From: Pedobacter hiemivivus
Lineage (GTDB): Bacteria > Bacteroidota > Bacteroidia > Sphingobacteriales > Sphingobacteriaceae
NCBI RefSeq assembly: GCF_004331685.1
Contig: NZ_SJSM01000006.1
Span: 179,848-243,847, forward strand
Direction of reading: 5' to 3'
DNA length: 64,000 nt
Shown here in pieces: positions 42,933 through 52,514 of the stretch (within the stretch, counting starts at the first letter, position 1; each line of letters opens with the position of its first letter). The position numbers and the translations under genes were made by a program. The notes under the pieces are model-generated. The model was not told the DNA's origin. It worked only from the letters and a program-made list of their open reading frames with translations, and ran no database searches.

Positions 42933-44825
42933 TTATAGTGATAAATAAGTATACAATAACATTGAGATGATTCCTATCACCATCATAAAAATATAAAAGC
43001 CAACATTTCCCGTTTGCAATAAACGTAAGCCCTTGCTAGCCTCAGAGGTTGTCCAGCCCAAGCCATTTACAATTCCGTCTACAATTTTATTGTCAACGAT
43101 TTTATAAAAGAAGCCTGAAATCGCATCTAAAGGCTTCGTGAATAAAGCATTATATATTTCATCAAAATAAAACTTGTTGTATGACAGGTTAGCCAATCCG
43201 CTGCGTTTGCCTTCGTCTGGTATAGGAATATGATTTTGTTTAACATATTTACCATAAGCAACAGCGATAGAGATTAACACCCCAACCACCGAAACAGCCA
43301 TTAACATATACTCTGTAGCATGATCCGGAGATTCGCCTACATGTTTAATTACTGGAGACAACCAATGCGATAACCAATGACTTCCACCCAATGCTTCCGG
43401 AATACCAATCACACCACCAATGGCAGATAGAACAGCCAGAATGATCAAAGGCACAGTCATAGAGTTTGGTGACTCATGAATTTTCTCTTCAGCATGGTGT
43501 GTACCACGGTATTTTCCATAAAAAGTAAGGAACAACATTCTAAACATATAAAATGCCGTTAAGAAAGCTGTAAATACTGCAACTCCCCACATTACTTTAT
43601 CATGTAAATAAACATGTGCTAAAATCTCATCCTTAGAGAAGAACCCTGAAAACGGTGGCAAACCTGCAATAGCAATGGTACCAATTAACATGGTGATAAA
43701 AGTAACTGGTAATTTCTTACGCAAGCCCCCCATATGACGCATATCCTGCTCATGGTGTAAAGCGTGAATTACAGAACCTGCACATAAGAACAATAGGGCT
43801 TTAAAGAAAGCATGGGTAATTACGTGGAAGAAAGCCCCATTGTAAGCACCAACACCTAAACCAAGGAACATATAACCCAATTGAGATACAGTTGAATAGG
43901 CCAGTACCTTTTTAATATCATTTTGTGTCAAGGCGATGATCGCTGCAACAACGGCCGTAGCCAAACCAACAATAGCAATTACATGCTGTATCATTGGTGC
44001 CAGGTCAAATAACAGGTTCGATCTCGCAATCATATAAATACCTGCTGTAACCATGGTAGCTGCGTGGATTAGCGCCGAAACCGGAGTTGGACCCGCCATC
44101 GCATCTGGCAACCAGGTAAATAATGGCAACTGCGCAGATTTACCGCAGGCACCTATAAATAAGAATAAAGCGATTAAAGCAATGGTACCATTACCGGGCA
44201 ACATATTTTGCGCCTGAGGGAAGATCTTACCAAACTCTACACTACCAAAAGTTGTGAAGATTAAAAACACACCCAACAAGAAACCTAAATCACCAATACG
44301 GTTCATCACAAAGGCCTTTTTCGCTGCCGATGCATATGCGCTATTTGTATACCAGAAGCCAATTAGTAAGTAAGAACATAATCCTACACCTTCCCAACCG
44401 ATAAACATCACAATATAGTTTGATCCTAAAACCAATAGCAACATAAAGAAGATAAACAGGTTCAGGTAGCTAAAAAACTTACCAAAACCTTCATCGCTAT
44501 GCATATAGCCAATAGCGTAAATGTGGATCAGAAAGCCTACTCCTGTAATGATTAAGAGCATTAATGAACTTAATGGATCAACTAAAAAAGACAAAGGAAT
44601 GTGTAAGCTTCCAGCGCTGATCCAATCAAAAAGAAATATCTCATGAGATTTATTCGTATCAGCACCCAGCTCAAAAAATATTCCCAAACTGATGGCGAAC
44701 GAAATGAATATTACACTGCTTCCTATAAACCCGATCAGGTTTTTGGACAATGAATTTCTGCCAAGGCCATTTATTATAAAGCCCAACAGAGGAATCAACG
44801 GAACCAGCCAAACTAAATTTATCAT
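42933..44825 (-). CDS. nuoL: NADH-quinone oxidoreductase subunit L
   Basis: 630 residues, about 16 helices. The N-terminal part has FLVDPLSSLMLLIITGVGFLIHIYA. The proton-channel motifs are AQLPLFTWLPDAMAGPTPVSALIHAATMVTAG and NDIKKVLAYSTVSQLGYM. The long C-terminal lateral helix region (about 520-600) is present, so the subunit is complete. It lies at the distal end of the membrane arm. Confidence 0.97.
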   Translation of the reverse strand: MINLVWLVPLIPLLGFIINGLGRNSLSKNLIGFIGSSVIFISFAISLGIFFELGADTNKSHEIFLFDWISAGSLHIPLSFLVDPLSSLMLLIITGVGFLIHIYAIGYMHSDEGFGKFFSYLNLFIFFMLLLVLGSNYIVMFIGWEGVGLCSYLLIGFWYTNSAYASAAKKAFVMNRIGDLGFLLGVFLIFTTFGSVEFGKIFPQAQNMLPGNGTIALIALFLFIGACGKSAQLPLFTWLPDAMAGPTPVSALIHAATMVTAGIYMIARSNLLFDLAPMIQHVIAIVGLATAVVAAIIALTQNDIKKVLAYSTVSQLGYMFLGLGVGAYNGAFFHVITHAFFKALLFLCAGSVIHALHHEQDMRHMGGLRKKLPVTFITMLIGTIAIAGLPPFSGFFSKDEILAHVYLHDKVMWGVAVFTAFLTAFYMFRMLFLTFYGKYRGTHHAEEKIHESPNSMTVPLIILAVLSAIGGVIGIPEALGGSHWLSHWLSPVIKHVGESPDHATEYMLMAVSVVGVLISIAVAYGKYVKQNHIPIPDEGKRSGLANLSYNKFYFDEIYNALFTKPLDAISGFFYKIVDNKIVDGIVNGLGWTTSEASKGLRLLQTGNVGFYIFMMVIGIISMLLYTYLSL

Positions 44826-44846
44826 CTTATAATTTCTTCTTAATAA

Positions 44847-45176
44847 TTACCACTTAAGGCGATTCAACACATTAACATCTGTAGACTGGGTATTTCTGTA
44901 AATCATTACAATAATACTCAAGCCAATTGCCACCTCTGCGGCAGCCAGTACCATAATAAAAAACACGAATACCTGACCTGAAGCATCATTGTTATGTACC
45001 GAGAACGCGGTTAACAACAAATTCACGGCATTCAGCATCAGCTCTACAGACATGAAGATCACGATTGCATTTCTGCGTGTTAGCACACCAATAACACCAA
45101 TAGTGAAGATGATTGCACTTAGCCAAATGTAATGGTTAAGCGGAACTCCTTGTAATTCCTGAGTAATGTTCCCCAT
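44847..45176 (-). CDS. nuoK: NADH-quinone oxidoreductase subunit K
   Basis: 109 residues with three helices and the family motif NAIVIFMSVELMLNAVNLLL, which carries the conserved glutamate, followed by FFIMVLAAAEVAIGLSII with the second glutamate. Its ATG overlaps the nuoJ stop in a TAATG junction. Confidence 0.95.
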   Translation of the reverse strand: MGNITQELQGVPLNHYIWLSAIIFTIGVIGVLTRRNAIVIFMSVELMLNAVNLLLTAFSVHNNDASGQVFVFFIMVLAAAEVAIGLSIIVMIYRNTQSTDVNVLNRLKW

Positions 45177-45673
45177 TATACTTTTTCTTTTTTAGTTAAT
45201 AATATAGCACCTACCATTGCCGAAAGCAATAAGATAGAACACAGTTCAAATGGCAACATAAAAGGGCCAAACAACTCTTTACCCAGGTTCTTTACCAAAC
45301 CCAGATTAGGGTTTCTCAATACCACAGGATCAGAAATCGCTGTCGCTTTTAAAGCACCAGCCAATGTAACCAGTAAACAACATCCAGCAATAACGCCCAC
45401 TACCTTAATCAAGGTCGATTTTAGTGGTTCATTGTCCTTATTCAGGTTCAGTAGCATCAATACGAAGAGGAATAAAACCATGATCGCACCCATGTACACA
45501 ATAAAATTTACCACGGCCAAAAACTGTGCATTCAGCAAAATGTAATGAACCGTAAACGTAAAAAACGTAACAATCAGGTAAAGCACACTATGCACTGGGT
45601 TCTTTGCAAAAATAACCATCAGTGAAAAGATGATACTTAGTGTGGCAACAAAATAGAATATTGATGTAGTCAT
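45176..45673 (-). CDS. nuoJ: NADH-quinone oxidoreductase subunit J
   Basis: 165 residues and five helices. NPVHSVLYLIVTFFTF and the AQFLAVVNFIVYMGAIMVLFLFVLMLLN helix, with the pi-bulge region, mark NuoJ. It anchors the membrane arm near the quinone site. It starts 3 nt after nuoI and is coupled to nuoK. Confidence 0.95.
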   Translation of the reverse strand: MTTSIFYFVATLSIIFSLMVIFAKNPVHSVLYLIVTFFTFTVHYILLNAQFLAVVNFIVYMGAIMVLFLFVLMLLNLNKDNEPLKSTLIKVVGVIAGCCLLVTLAGALKATAISDPVVLRNPNLGLVKNLGKELFGPFMLPFELCSILLLSAMVGAILLTKKEKV

Positions 45674-45676
45674 TTA

Positions 45677-46174
45677 TTATTTATTTAATGGTTGTTCTAC
45701 CAACTTATCTTTACCGTAAATAAAGTCTTTACGCAAATAATCAGCAGGTACAATTGGTCCATCCAGGTAAATTGCTTCTTTCGGACAAGCCTCTTCACAC
45801 AAACCGCAAAAAATGCAGCGGAGCATGTTGATCTCATATACCGAAGCATATTTTTCCTCGCGGTAAAGGTCTTTCTCCTCAGGTTTACGCTCAGCGGCAA
45901 TCATCGTAATTGCTTCTGCCGGGCATGATAAAGCGCATAAACCACAAGCTGTGCAACGCTCTTTACCTTCTTCATCTCTTTTTAAAGAGTGCATCCCCCT
46001 AAAATTGGTAGAGAACTCCCGCTCCACCTCAGGATATCTGATCGTCGCTTCTTTCTTAAAGAAGTGACTAATGGTAATAGCCATCCCCTTAGCGATAGCA
46101 GGCAAATACATGCGCTCTGCAAAGGTTAAGGGCTTTTGTTCTAATACTTTCTTCTTACTGGTTAATGGTTCCAT
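45677..46174 (-). CDS. nuoI: NADH-quinone oxidoreductase subunit I (2 x 4Fe-4S ferredoxin)
   Basis: 165 residues. Two complete 4Fe-4S motifs are seen: Cys74-77-80 with Cys84, and Cys120-123-126 with Cys130. They hold clusters N6a and N6b, which pass electrons to NuoB near the quinone. The N-terminal helix (about 25-40) attaches it to the membrane arm. It starts 32 nt after the nuoH stop. Confidence 0.96.
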   Translation of the reverse strand: MEPLTSKKKVLEQKPLTFAERMYLPAIAKGMAITISHFFKKEATIRYPEVEREFSTNFRGMHSLKRDEEGKERCTACGLCALSCPAEAITMIAAERKPEEKDLYREEKYASVYEINMLRCIFCGLCEEACPKEAIYLDGPIVPADYLRKDFIYGKDKLVEQPLNK

Positions 46175-46206
46175 TAAACCTCCTTATTATTCCACTTACG
46201 TGGATG

Positions 46207-47244
46207 TTAAAATCCTTCAATTACCGCAATCACCACACTGGTAACTACTATATTCGCTATAGCCAAAGGGATCAATACCTTCCAGCCCAAATGCATCAAC
46301 TGATCGTAGCGGAAACGTGGAATAGTCCAACGAACCCACATAAAGAAAAATATAAATGCAAATATTTTAATAAAGAATACGCCTACTCCGATTAGCGGAC
46401 CAATTACAGCTCCAGTATTGGCCAATACCCAATCCATACCAGGGTAGTTATAACCACCGAAATATAAAGTAGCCATTACTGCTGCAGAAACAAACATATT
46501 GATGTATTCAGCAAACAAATAGAAACCAAGTTTCATAGAGGAATACTCTGTGTGGTATCCACCAATTAGCTCCGTTTCACACTCAGGTAAATCGAAAGGC
46601 GCTCTATTCGTCTCTGCAAAAGCACAAACCATAAAAAGTATAAAGCCAACTGGCTGATACAATACATTCCAGTGCCAGCCATGCTGTCCTTCTACAATCT
46701 CTTTCAAGCTCATAGAACCCGTTACCAGCAATAAAGCAATGATCGATAAGCCCATCGCAATCTCATAACTGATATTCTGAGAAGCAGCTCTAATCGCACT
46801 TAACAACGAATATTTGTTATTGGATGCCCAACCACCAATCATCACACCATATACACCTAATGACACAACGCCAAAAATGTATAAGATACCAACGTTGATG
46901 TCCGTTACCTGTAAAGGGATAACCCGGTCGCCAATAGTGATTGCACTACCCCAAGGAATAACTGCAGTACCAATACAAGCGGTTAACATGGCCAAACCAG
47001 GACCAATCATAAACAACCATTTACTGGCATTTGTAGGAATAATCTCTTCCTTCATGAACATTTTTAGTCCATCAGCCAAAGGCTGCAATATGCCAAAAGG
47101 GCCTGCTCTATCCGGTCCTAAACGGTCCTGTAAAAAAGCAGCCACTTTTCTTTCTGCATAAGTAGAATACATGGCAATCACTAAACTGATACCAAATATG
47201 ATAGCTACAAGTACAAATTTTTCAATTACAAAAGCTATATCCAT
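46207..47244 (-). CDS. nuoH: NADH-quinone oxidoreductase subunit H
   Basis: 345 residues, eight helices. YAERKVAAFLQDRLGPDRAGPFGILQPLADGLKM is the conserved first loop and AFAETNRAPFDLPECETELIGGYHTEYSSM the quinone-channel loop. It forms the link between the matrix arm and the membrane arm. The ATG overlaps the nuoG stop (TAATG). Confidence 0.97.
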   Translation of the reverse strand: MDIAFVIEKFVLVAIIFGISLVIAMYSTYAERKVAAFLQDRLGPDRAGPFGILQPLADGLKMFMKEEIIPTNASKWLFMIGPGLAMLTACIGTAVIPWGSAITIGDRVIPLQVTDINVGILYIFGVVSLGVYGVMIGGWASNNKYSLLSAIRAASQNISYEIAMGLSIIALLLVTGSMSLKEIVEGQHGWHWNVLYQPVGFILFMVCAFAETNRAPFDLPECETELIGGYHTEYSSMKLGFYLFAEYINMFVSAAVMATLYFGGYNYPGMDWVLANTGAVIGPLIGVGVFFIKIFAFIFFFMWVRWTIPRFRYDQLMHLGWKVLIPLAIANIVVTSVVIAVIEGF

Positions 47245-48248
47245 TAGAATTTTATAGTTTTTTCTAGTTCAATGCGGTTCGCTTCCTGCAATTTCGGATT
47301 CGGCTGAATAACCGGCAATGGTTTTAAAGTTTCGTAGTGATTAGAAGAAATCACTGAAGTATCACTAATTTGTGTAGGATGTTCAATTACCCAATCCGCA
47401 GTTTTTTTCTTGTCAAAACGGCAAGTATTGCAAATAAACTCCTCTACTTCCCCGTAAATATCTTTACGTGCAGTAACCCTGATCACATCTTCACCTTTAT
47501 ACCACAACGTTACTTTACCGCTACAAGTAGGGCAATCTCTGTGTGCATCGATAGGTTTAGTAAACCAAACTCTGTTTTTAAATCGGAAAGTTTTATCAGT
47601 TAAAGCACCAACCGGGCAAACATCAATTACGTTTCCTGAAAAATCATTGTCAACCGCAGTCTGAATATAAGTTGAAATCTCCGAGTGATCACCTCTATTT
47701 AAGATACCATGTACCCTTTTATTTGTAATCTGATCCGCAGTAAACACACAACGGTAGCATAAAATGCAACGGTTCATGTGCAACTGGATCTTATCGCCAA
47801 TATCTATACGCTCAAACGTTCTACGCTCAAACTCATATCTTGTTTTCTGCAAACCATGCTCGTAGCCAAGATTCTGAAGATCACATTCACCAGCCTGGTC
47901 ACAAACCGGACAATCCAATGGATGGTTGATCAACAACATCTCTACTACACCACTGCGGGCTTCAATTACTTCTGGAGAAGTAATGTTCATCACCTCCATA
48001 CCATCCATTACAGCAGTACGGCATGATGCTACCAGTTTAGGCATTGGACGCGGGTCTTTTTCAGAACCTTTGCTTACCTTAACAATACAAGTACGGCACT
48101 TCCCACCGCTGCCTTCTAATTTAGAATAATAGCACATTGCAGGTGGCACAATATCTCCGCCTATCTGCCTTGCAGCATTTAGGATAGAGGTACCGGGGGC
48201 CACTTCTACTGTTATTCCGTCTATGGTTACTTTAACTGTATCACTCAT
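47244..48248 (-). CDS. nuoG: NADH-quinone oxidoreductase subunit G, short form
   Basis: 334 residues, against about 900 in E. coli. The N-terminal half is intact: 2Fe-2S site Cys39, Cys51, Cys54, Cys76; His109 with Cys113, Cys116 and Cys122 for N5; Cys161, Cys164, Cys167 and Cys211 for N4. Two more pairs, Cys239/242 and Cys273/276, lie where the N7 site would be but do not follow the CxxCxxxC spacing. The large molybdopterin-type domain is missing. Short NuoG proteins are usual in Bacteroidota, so this is not read as a broken gene. Confidence 0.93.
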   Translation of the reverse strand: MSDTVKVTIDGITVEVAPGTSILNAARQIGGDIVPPAMCYYSKLEGSGGKCRTCIVKVSKGSEKDPRPMPKLVASCRTAVMDGMEVMNITSPEVIEARSGVVEMLLINHPLDCPVCDQAGECDLQNLGYEHGLQKTRYEFERRTFERIDIGDKIQLHMNRCILCYRCVFTADQITNKRVHGILNRGDHSEISTYIQTAVDNDFSGNVIDVCPVGALTDKTFRFKNRVWFTKPIDAHRDCPTCSGKVTLWYKGEDVIRVTARKDIYGEVEEFICNTCRFDKKKTADWVIEHPTQISDTSVISSNHYETLKPLPVIQPNPKLQEANRIELEKTIKF

Positions 48249-48274
48249 TGTTGCAGCTATTCTTTTCTCTGTTG

Positions 48275-49639
48275 TTAATTTTCTACCGTAACAGCTTTGG
48301 CAATCGGCTCAGCATAATTAGCCAAACCATAATTTGTAGATAAGCTTTTAACCGGCTCATTTACATGCCATTCAAATTCGTCTCTGAAATGTCTGATCGC
48401 ACTTGCTACAGGCCATGCAGCCGCGTCACCAAGTGGACAAATCGTATTTCCTTCTATTTTTTTAGACACATCAACCAATAAGTCAATGTCGCTCATTTTG
48501 CCATGTCCATACTCCAACCTGTGCAGCACTTTTTCCATCCAGCCCGTTCCTTCTCTACAAGGCGAACACTGTCCACAACTTTCATGGTGATAGAAACGAG
48601 AGAAGTTCCAGGTGTTTCTAACGATACACTGATCCTCATCAAAAGCGATAAAACCACCCGATCCCATCATCGAACCAGTAGCAAAACCACCTTCAGACAA
48701 TGACTCATAGCTCATCAACCTTGGTTCGCCATTGGCCAGCTTTAAAGTCAAATTTGCAGGTAATATAGGCACCGATGATCCGCCGGCAACGGTAGCTTTC
48801 AGACGTTTGCCATTAGCAATACCACCACACCATTCATCAGAATAGATGAATTCCTCAACAGGTAGGCCCAATTCAATTTCATAAACTCCCGGTCTCACTA
48901 AATTACCCGAAGCAGAAATCAATTTCGTTCCAGTACTGCGACCAATACCAACCTTTGCATACTCATCACCCCCATCATTAATGATCGGAACAACAGCAGC
49001 AATAGATTCCACATTGTTCACTACCGTCGGACAACCATACAATCCCGCAATAGCAGGGAAAGGTGGTTTAATCCTTGGGTTTCCGCGTTTACCTTCCAGT
49101 GATTCCAGCAAAGCTGTTTCCTCACCACAGATATAGGCACCACCACCTGGCTGAACGTATAGTTCCAGATCGTAACCTGAACCTAAAATATTTTTACCTA
49201 AAAATCCAGCATTTTTGGCTTCGGCAATTGCTCTCTCCAGAATACGGATCTGCGGCATCATCTCACCACGTACATAGATGTAAGAAGTCTTAGCACCCAA
49301 TGCGAAACTGGAAACAATCATTCCTTCAATCAATGCATGGGGGATGTGTGTCATCAAATACCGGTCTTTAAAAGTACCCGGCTCCGACTCATCTGCATTG
49401 CAAACCAGGTAACGGGCAACGCCCTCTGGTTTAGCCAAAAAGCTCCATTTCATTCCCGTAGGGAATCCTGCACCACCGCGACCGCGTAATCCGGACTTCT
49501 TAACCTCTTCTACTACTTCATCAGGAGTAAGGGTCTTTAAAGCCTTCTCAACGGCACGATACCCGCCTTTTTGGCGATAAACATCAAGTGTATTGATGCC
49601 CGGTACGTTTATATGTTCTAATAATAGTTTACGTCCCAT
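48275..49639 (-). CDS. nuoF: NADH-quinone oxidoreductase subunit F (NADH/FMN-binding)
   Basis: 454 residues. The FMN and NADH sites are GLRGRGGAGFPTGMKW and a PGGGAYICGEETALLESLEG stretch. The N3 4Fe-4S motif is ESCGQCSPCREGT, with a distant Cys in the NTICPLGDAAAWP segment. It takes electrons from NADH at the tip of the peripheral arm. The ATG overlaps the nuoE stop (TAATG). Confidence 0.97.
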   Translation of the reverse strand: MGRKLLLEHINVPGINTLDVYRQKGGYRAVEKALKTLTPDEVVEEVKKSGLRGRGGAGFPTGMKWSFLAKPEGVARYLVCNADESEPGTFKDRYLMTHIPHALIEGMIVSSFALGAKTSYIYVRGEMMPQIRILERAIAEAKNAGFLGKNILGSGYDLELYVQPGGGAYICGEETALLESLEGKRGNPRIKPPFPAIAGLYGCPTVVNNVESIAAVVPIINDGGDEYAKVGIGRSTGTKLISASGNLVRPGVYEIELGLPVEEFIYSDEWCGGIANGKRLKATVAGGSSVPILPANLTLKLANGEPRLMSYESLSEGGFATGSMMGSGGFIAFDEDQCIVRNTWNFSRFYHHESCGQCSPCREGTGWMEKVLHRLEYGHGKMSDIDLLVDVSKKIEGNTICPLGDAAAWPVASAIRHFRDEFEWHVNEPVKSLSTNYGLANYAEPIAKAVTVEN

Positions 49640-50151
49640 TATTTTTTGCGTAAATCTTCTATCAATTCGTCTACCTTTTGCTCGTTCAGGTTTTCGTAAA
49701 ATGTATATTCAGGGCCAATTTGTAAAACCGGGCCGTAACCGCAAGCAGCTAAACATTCAACACCTCTCCAGCTAAATAAACCATCTTCGGTCACCTGGTT
49801 TTCTTTCACTCCAAGCTTCGCTTCAATATGGCCCATCAGCTTCTCAGCACCAACAAGACAGCAAGGTCCTGTTCTGCAAACCTCCAGTACATATTTACCT
49901 TGCGGCTTTAAAAAATACATGCTGTAAAACGAGGCTACCTCATAAACTTCAATATCCTGAATGTCCAAATAAGCGGCAACTTTATCCATTGCAGCTGGGC
50001 TTAACCAGCCTAGCTCAGCCTGCACTTCATGCAGAATAGGCAGTAAGGCCGACTTTTGCTTGCCTTCAGGATATCTTTTAACGAGCTCATCAAACTTTTC
50101 TATTAAAGCTGACGAAAACTCTACAGGTTGTTGTTCTTCTACTTTAAGCAT
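49639..50151 (-). CDS. nuoE: NADH-quinone oxidoreductase subunit E (2Fe-2S)
   Basis: 170 residues. A thioredoxin-like 2Fe-2S fold with cysteines in VCRTGPCCLVGA and in ECLAACGYGPVLQI holds cluster N1a. The N-terminal helical region (about 20-75) matches the usual NuoE start. It overlaps the nuoD 3' end by 8 nt. Confidence 0.95.
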   Translation of the reverse strand: MLKVEEQQPVEFSSALIEKFDELVKRYPEGKQKSALLPILHEVQAELGWLSPAAMDKVAAYLDIQDIEVYEVASFYSMYFLKPQGKYVLEVCRTGPCCLVGAEKLMGHIEAKLGVKENQVTEDGLFSWRGVECLAACGYGPVLQIGPEYTFYENLNEQKVDELIEDLRKK

Positions 50152-51358
50152 CTAATTCTCCTGCAATAATATTCATGCTACTCATGTTAATAATGGCATC
50201 TGACAACAGCATACCTTTACTCATGGACGCATACATTTGATAATTTATAAAACTAGGTCTTCTGAAATGCAAACGGTAAGGTGTTCTTCCACCATCATTG
50301 ATCAGGTAAAAACCAAGCTCACCGTTACCACCTTCAACAGCATGGTAAACCTCAGCTTTAGGGGCATCAATCTCTCCCATCACAATTTTAAAGTGATAAA
50401 TCAATGCTTCCATATTGTTATATACCTCTTCCTTGGCCGGTAAATAGAATTCAGGAACATCTGCATGGAATATTCCCGCAGGTTCTTTCTTCAATTTCTC
50501 CATTGCCTGCTCAATCATACGTACACTTTGCCACATTTCTTCATTACGAACCCTATAGCGATCATAAATATCACCGCTGGTACCTACCGGAACATCAAAA
50601 TCAAAATCCTGATATGATGAATAAGGCTCGCTCATACGTACATCATAATCTACACCTGTAGCGCGCAACAATGGACCAGTCCAGCTAAAATCTAAGGCCT
50701 GTTCCGGAGTCACACAAGCTACCCCCGCAGTACGATCAATAAAGATCCTGTTACGGTTTAGTAAACTTTCAAACTCCTTCAATGCTACGGGAAACTCTTT
50801 CAAAAACTTATTGATCTTTGCAAAAGCGATGTCATTGAAATCTCTTTCAAAACCGCCGATACGGCCAACGTTTGTTGTTAAACGCGCACCGCAAATCTCT
50901 TCGTAAATCTCGTAAATATGTTCCCTGAACTGGAAAAGGTAAAGGAAAGTTGTAGTTGCTCCCGTATCCTGAGCAATAATGGTATTGCAAATGATATGGT
51001 CAGAAATACGTGCCAATTCCATGATGATTACCCTAAGGTAATCCACGCGCTTAGGCATTTGAATATTCAGCAATTTCTCTACTGTCATATGCCATCCCAT
51101 GTTATTGATGGGCGACGAACAATAGTTTAATCGATCTGTTAAAGGCGTGATCTGATAAAACGGCCTGTGTTCAGCAATTTTTTCAAATGCACGGTGAATA
51201 TACCCAATGGTAGAAACACCACTCACAATGCGTTCACCGTCCATTTGTAACACGTTCTGGAACACACCATGGGTTGCCGGGTGTGTTGGGCCCAAATTAA
51301 GGGTTACCAATTCACTCTGCGGATCATTATCTGTATATACTGGTTGATTGTGACTCAT
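50144..51358 (-). CDS. nuoD: NADH-quinone oxidoreductase subunit D
   Basis: About 404 residues from the ATG at 51358. Another ATG at 51382 lies within nuoC and would add eight residues. The quinone-site motifs LNLGPTHPATHGVFQ and GYIHRAFEKIAEHRPF are intact, and the C-terminus ends in the usual helix after FINYQM. NuoC and NuoD are separate genes here, not fused as in E. coli. The chosen start leaves 4 nt after the nuoC stop. Confidence 0.94.
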   Translation of the reverse strand: MSHNQPVYTDNDPQSELVTLNLGPTHPATHGVFQNVLQMDGERIVSGVSTIGYIHRAFEKIAEHRPFYQITPLTDRLNYCSSPINNMGWHMTVEKLLNIQMPKRVDYLRVIIMELARISDHIICNTIIAQDTGATTTFLYLFQFREHIYEIYEEICGARLTTNVGRIGGFERDFNDIAFAKINKFLKEFPVALKEFESLLNRNRIFIDRTAGVACVTPEQALDFSWTGPLLRATGVDYDVRMSEPYSSYQDFDFDVPVGTSGDIYDRYRVRNEEMWQSVRMIEQAMEKLKKEPAGIFHADVPEFYLPAKEEVYNNMEALIYHFKIVMGEIDAPKAEVYHAVEGGNGELGFYLINDGGRTPYRLHFRRPSFINYQMYASMSKGMLLSDAIINMSSMNIIAGELDA

Positions 51359-51362
51359 ATGC

Positions 51363-51866
51363 TTATCTACCAAAGTATTCATCTTTTTTATCTACTCTAT
51401 TTGGATCTTCCAAAGGATATTGCTTCAACATCGGAAAAACGCCAAGATCATCCATGTTTAAGATTCTTCTTAAGTCAGGATGTCCCTCAAATTTCACACC
51501 GAAAAAGTCGTAAGTTTCGCGTTCCATCCAGTTTGCACCATTCCAAACCGAAGTTGCGGTAGGGATAGTAGGATGCTGCTCATCAATATATACTTTTATC
51601 CTTACTCTGATCCCTTTAACCATACTATGCAAGTGATAAACCACTGCAATACCATGCTTTTTTTCAGGATAATGAACCGCCGTAATATCTGTAAGGAAAT
51701 TAAAGTCAGTTACCGTGTTTTCTTTCAAAAACTTAAGCACTTCAATAATTACATCTTTAGTCGTTTCAAAAGTAAGTAAGCCATAAGGCTCATTCACGTC
51801 TGTAATCTTATTACCAAACTTCTCGTCTAGCAATGCAATTACTTCTTGATTAGTCACCTTTGCCAT
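51363..51866 (-). CDS. nuoC: NADH-quinone oxidoreductase subunit C
   Basis: 167 residues. The 30-kDa-subunit signature is present as WNGANWMERETYDFFGVKFEGHPDLRRIL with the C-terminal YPLEDPNRVDKKDEY tail. It packs against NuoD. The ATG overlaps the nuoB stop (TAATG). Confidence 0.95.
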   Translation of the reverse strand: MAKVTNQEVIALLDEKFGNKITDVNEPYGLLTFETTKDVIIEVLKFLKENTVTDFNFLTDITAVHYPEKKHGIAVVYHLHSMVKGIRVRIKVYIDEQHPTIPTATSVWNGANWMERETYDFFGVKFEGHPDLRRILNMDDLGVFPMLKQYPLEDPNRVDKKDEYFGR

Positions 51867-52408
51867 TATAGTATTCCGTATGAAGCCAACATTTCTTTGT
51901 ACTGGTCAGAATCCCTTCTTCTCGAAGATTCATTTCTCACCAATTCCTGAATTTTACCAAAGCCATCTAAAATAGCTTCAGGTCTTGGTGGACAGCCCGG
52001 AACATATACGTCAACAGGGATAATTTCGTCAATACCCTGCAAAACAGAGTAAGTATCGAATATACCTCCACTTGATGCACAAGCACCTACAGCAATCACC
52101 CAACGAGGTTCAGCCATTTGCAAATAAACTTGTTTTAAAACCGGGCTCATCTTTTTGGCGATGGTACCCATCACCATTAGCAAATCTGCCTGACGCGGAG
52201 AAAAGCTTAAACGTTCTGACCCAAAACGGCCAAGATCGTAATGAGAACCCATGGTTGCCATAAACTCGATACCACAACAAGATGTAGCAAAGGGTAGCGG
52301 CCATAACGAATGGGAGCGAGCCAAACCAATAACTTTATCTAAAGAGGTGGCAAAAAAACCAGATCCTTCAATGCCTGGCGGCGCGTCTACTATATTGATG
52401 TCACTCAT
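51866..52408 (-). CDS. nuoB: NADH-quinone oxidoreductase subunit B (cluster N2)
   Basis: 180 residues. The N2 4Fe-4S ligands are the tandem Cys44-Cys45 in ATSCCGIEF, the Cys of VGACASSGG and the Cys of YVPGCPPRPEA. It passes electrons to quinone. The gene starts 106 nt after nuoA, far more than the other nuo spacers, and that gap holds a hairpin with T-tract and a -7-like box. Confidence 0.96.
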   Translation of the reverse strand: MSDINIVDAPPGIEGSGFFATSLDKVIGLARSHSLWPLPFATSCCGIEFMATMGSHYDLGRFGSERLSFSPRQADLLMVMGTIAKKMSPVLKQVYLQMAEPRWVIAVGACASSGGIFDTYSVLQGIDEIIPVDVYVPGCPPRPEAILDGFGKIQELVRNESSRRRDSDQYKEMLASYGIL

Positions 52409-52424
52409 GATACAAAACGAAAAA

Positions 52425-52449
52425 GGTTCATTCCTTTAAAGAATGAACC
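52425..52449 (-). terminator. Hairpin with T-tract between nuoA and nuoB
   Basis: GGTTCATTC (52425-52433) pairs perfectly with GAATGAACC (52441-52449), 7-nt loop. On the minus strand it is followed by CTTTTTCGTTTT and then the nuoB ATG. It could act as a partial terminator or attenuator that reduces flow from nuoA into nuoB. Confidence 0.6.
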
Positions 52450-52450
52450 A

Positions 52451-52458
52451 CAAATTTA
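52451..52458 (-). promoter_or_regulatory. -7-like box upstream of nuoB
   Basis: The minus strand reads TAAATTTG, an exact TAnnTTTG match, 43 nt before the nuoB start and directly before the hairpin. No good -33 TTTG is at the expected spacing, so the promoter call is tentative. Confidence 0.4.
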
Positions 52459-52514
52459 CAATTTTTTGAAGCAATTGGTCTACGCTATCTGCATTTAGAA
52501 CCGATCTAAATAGA

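Noticed and set aside
47244..48248. NuoG as a truncated pseudogene
   Set aside because: The frame is intact, coupled to nuoH by TAATG, and short NuoG is usual in Bacteroidota.
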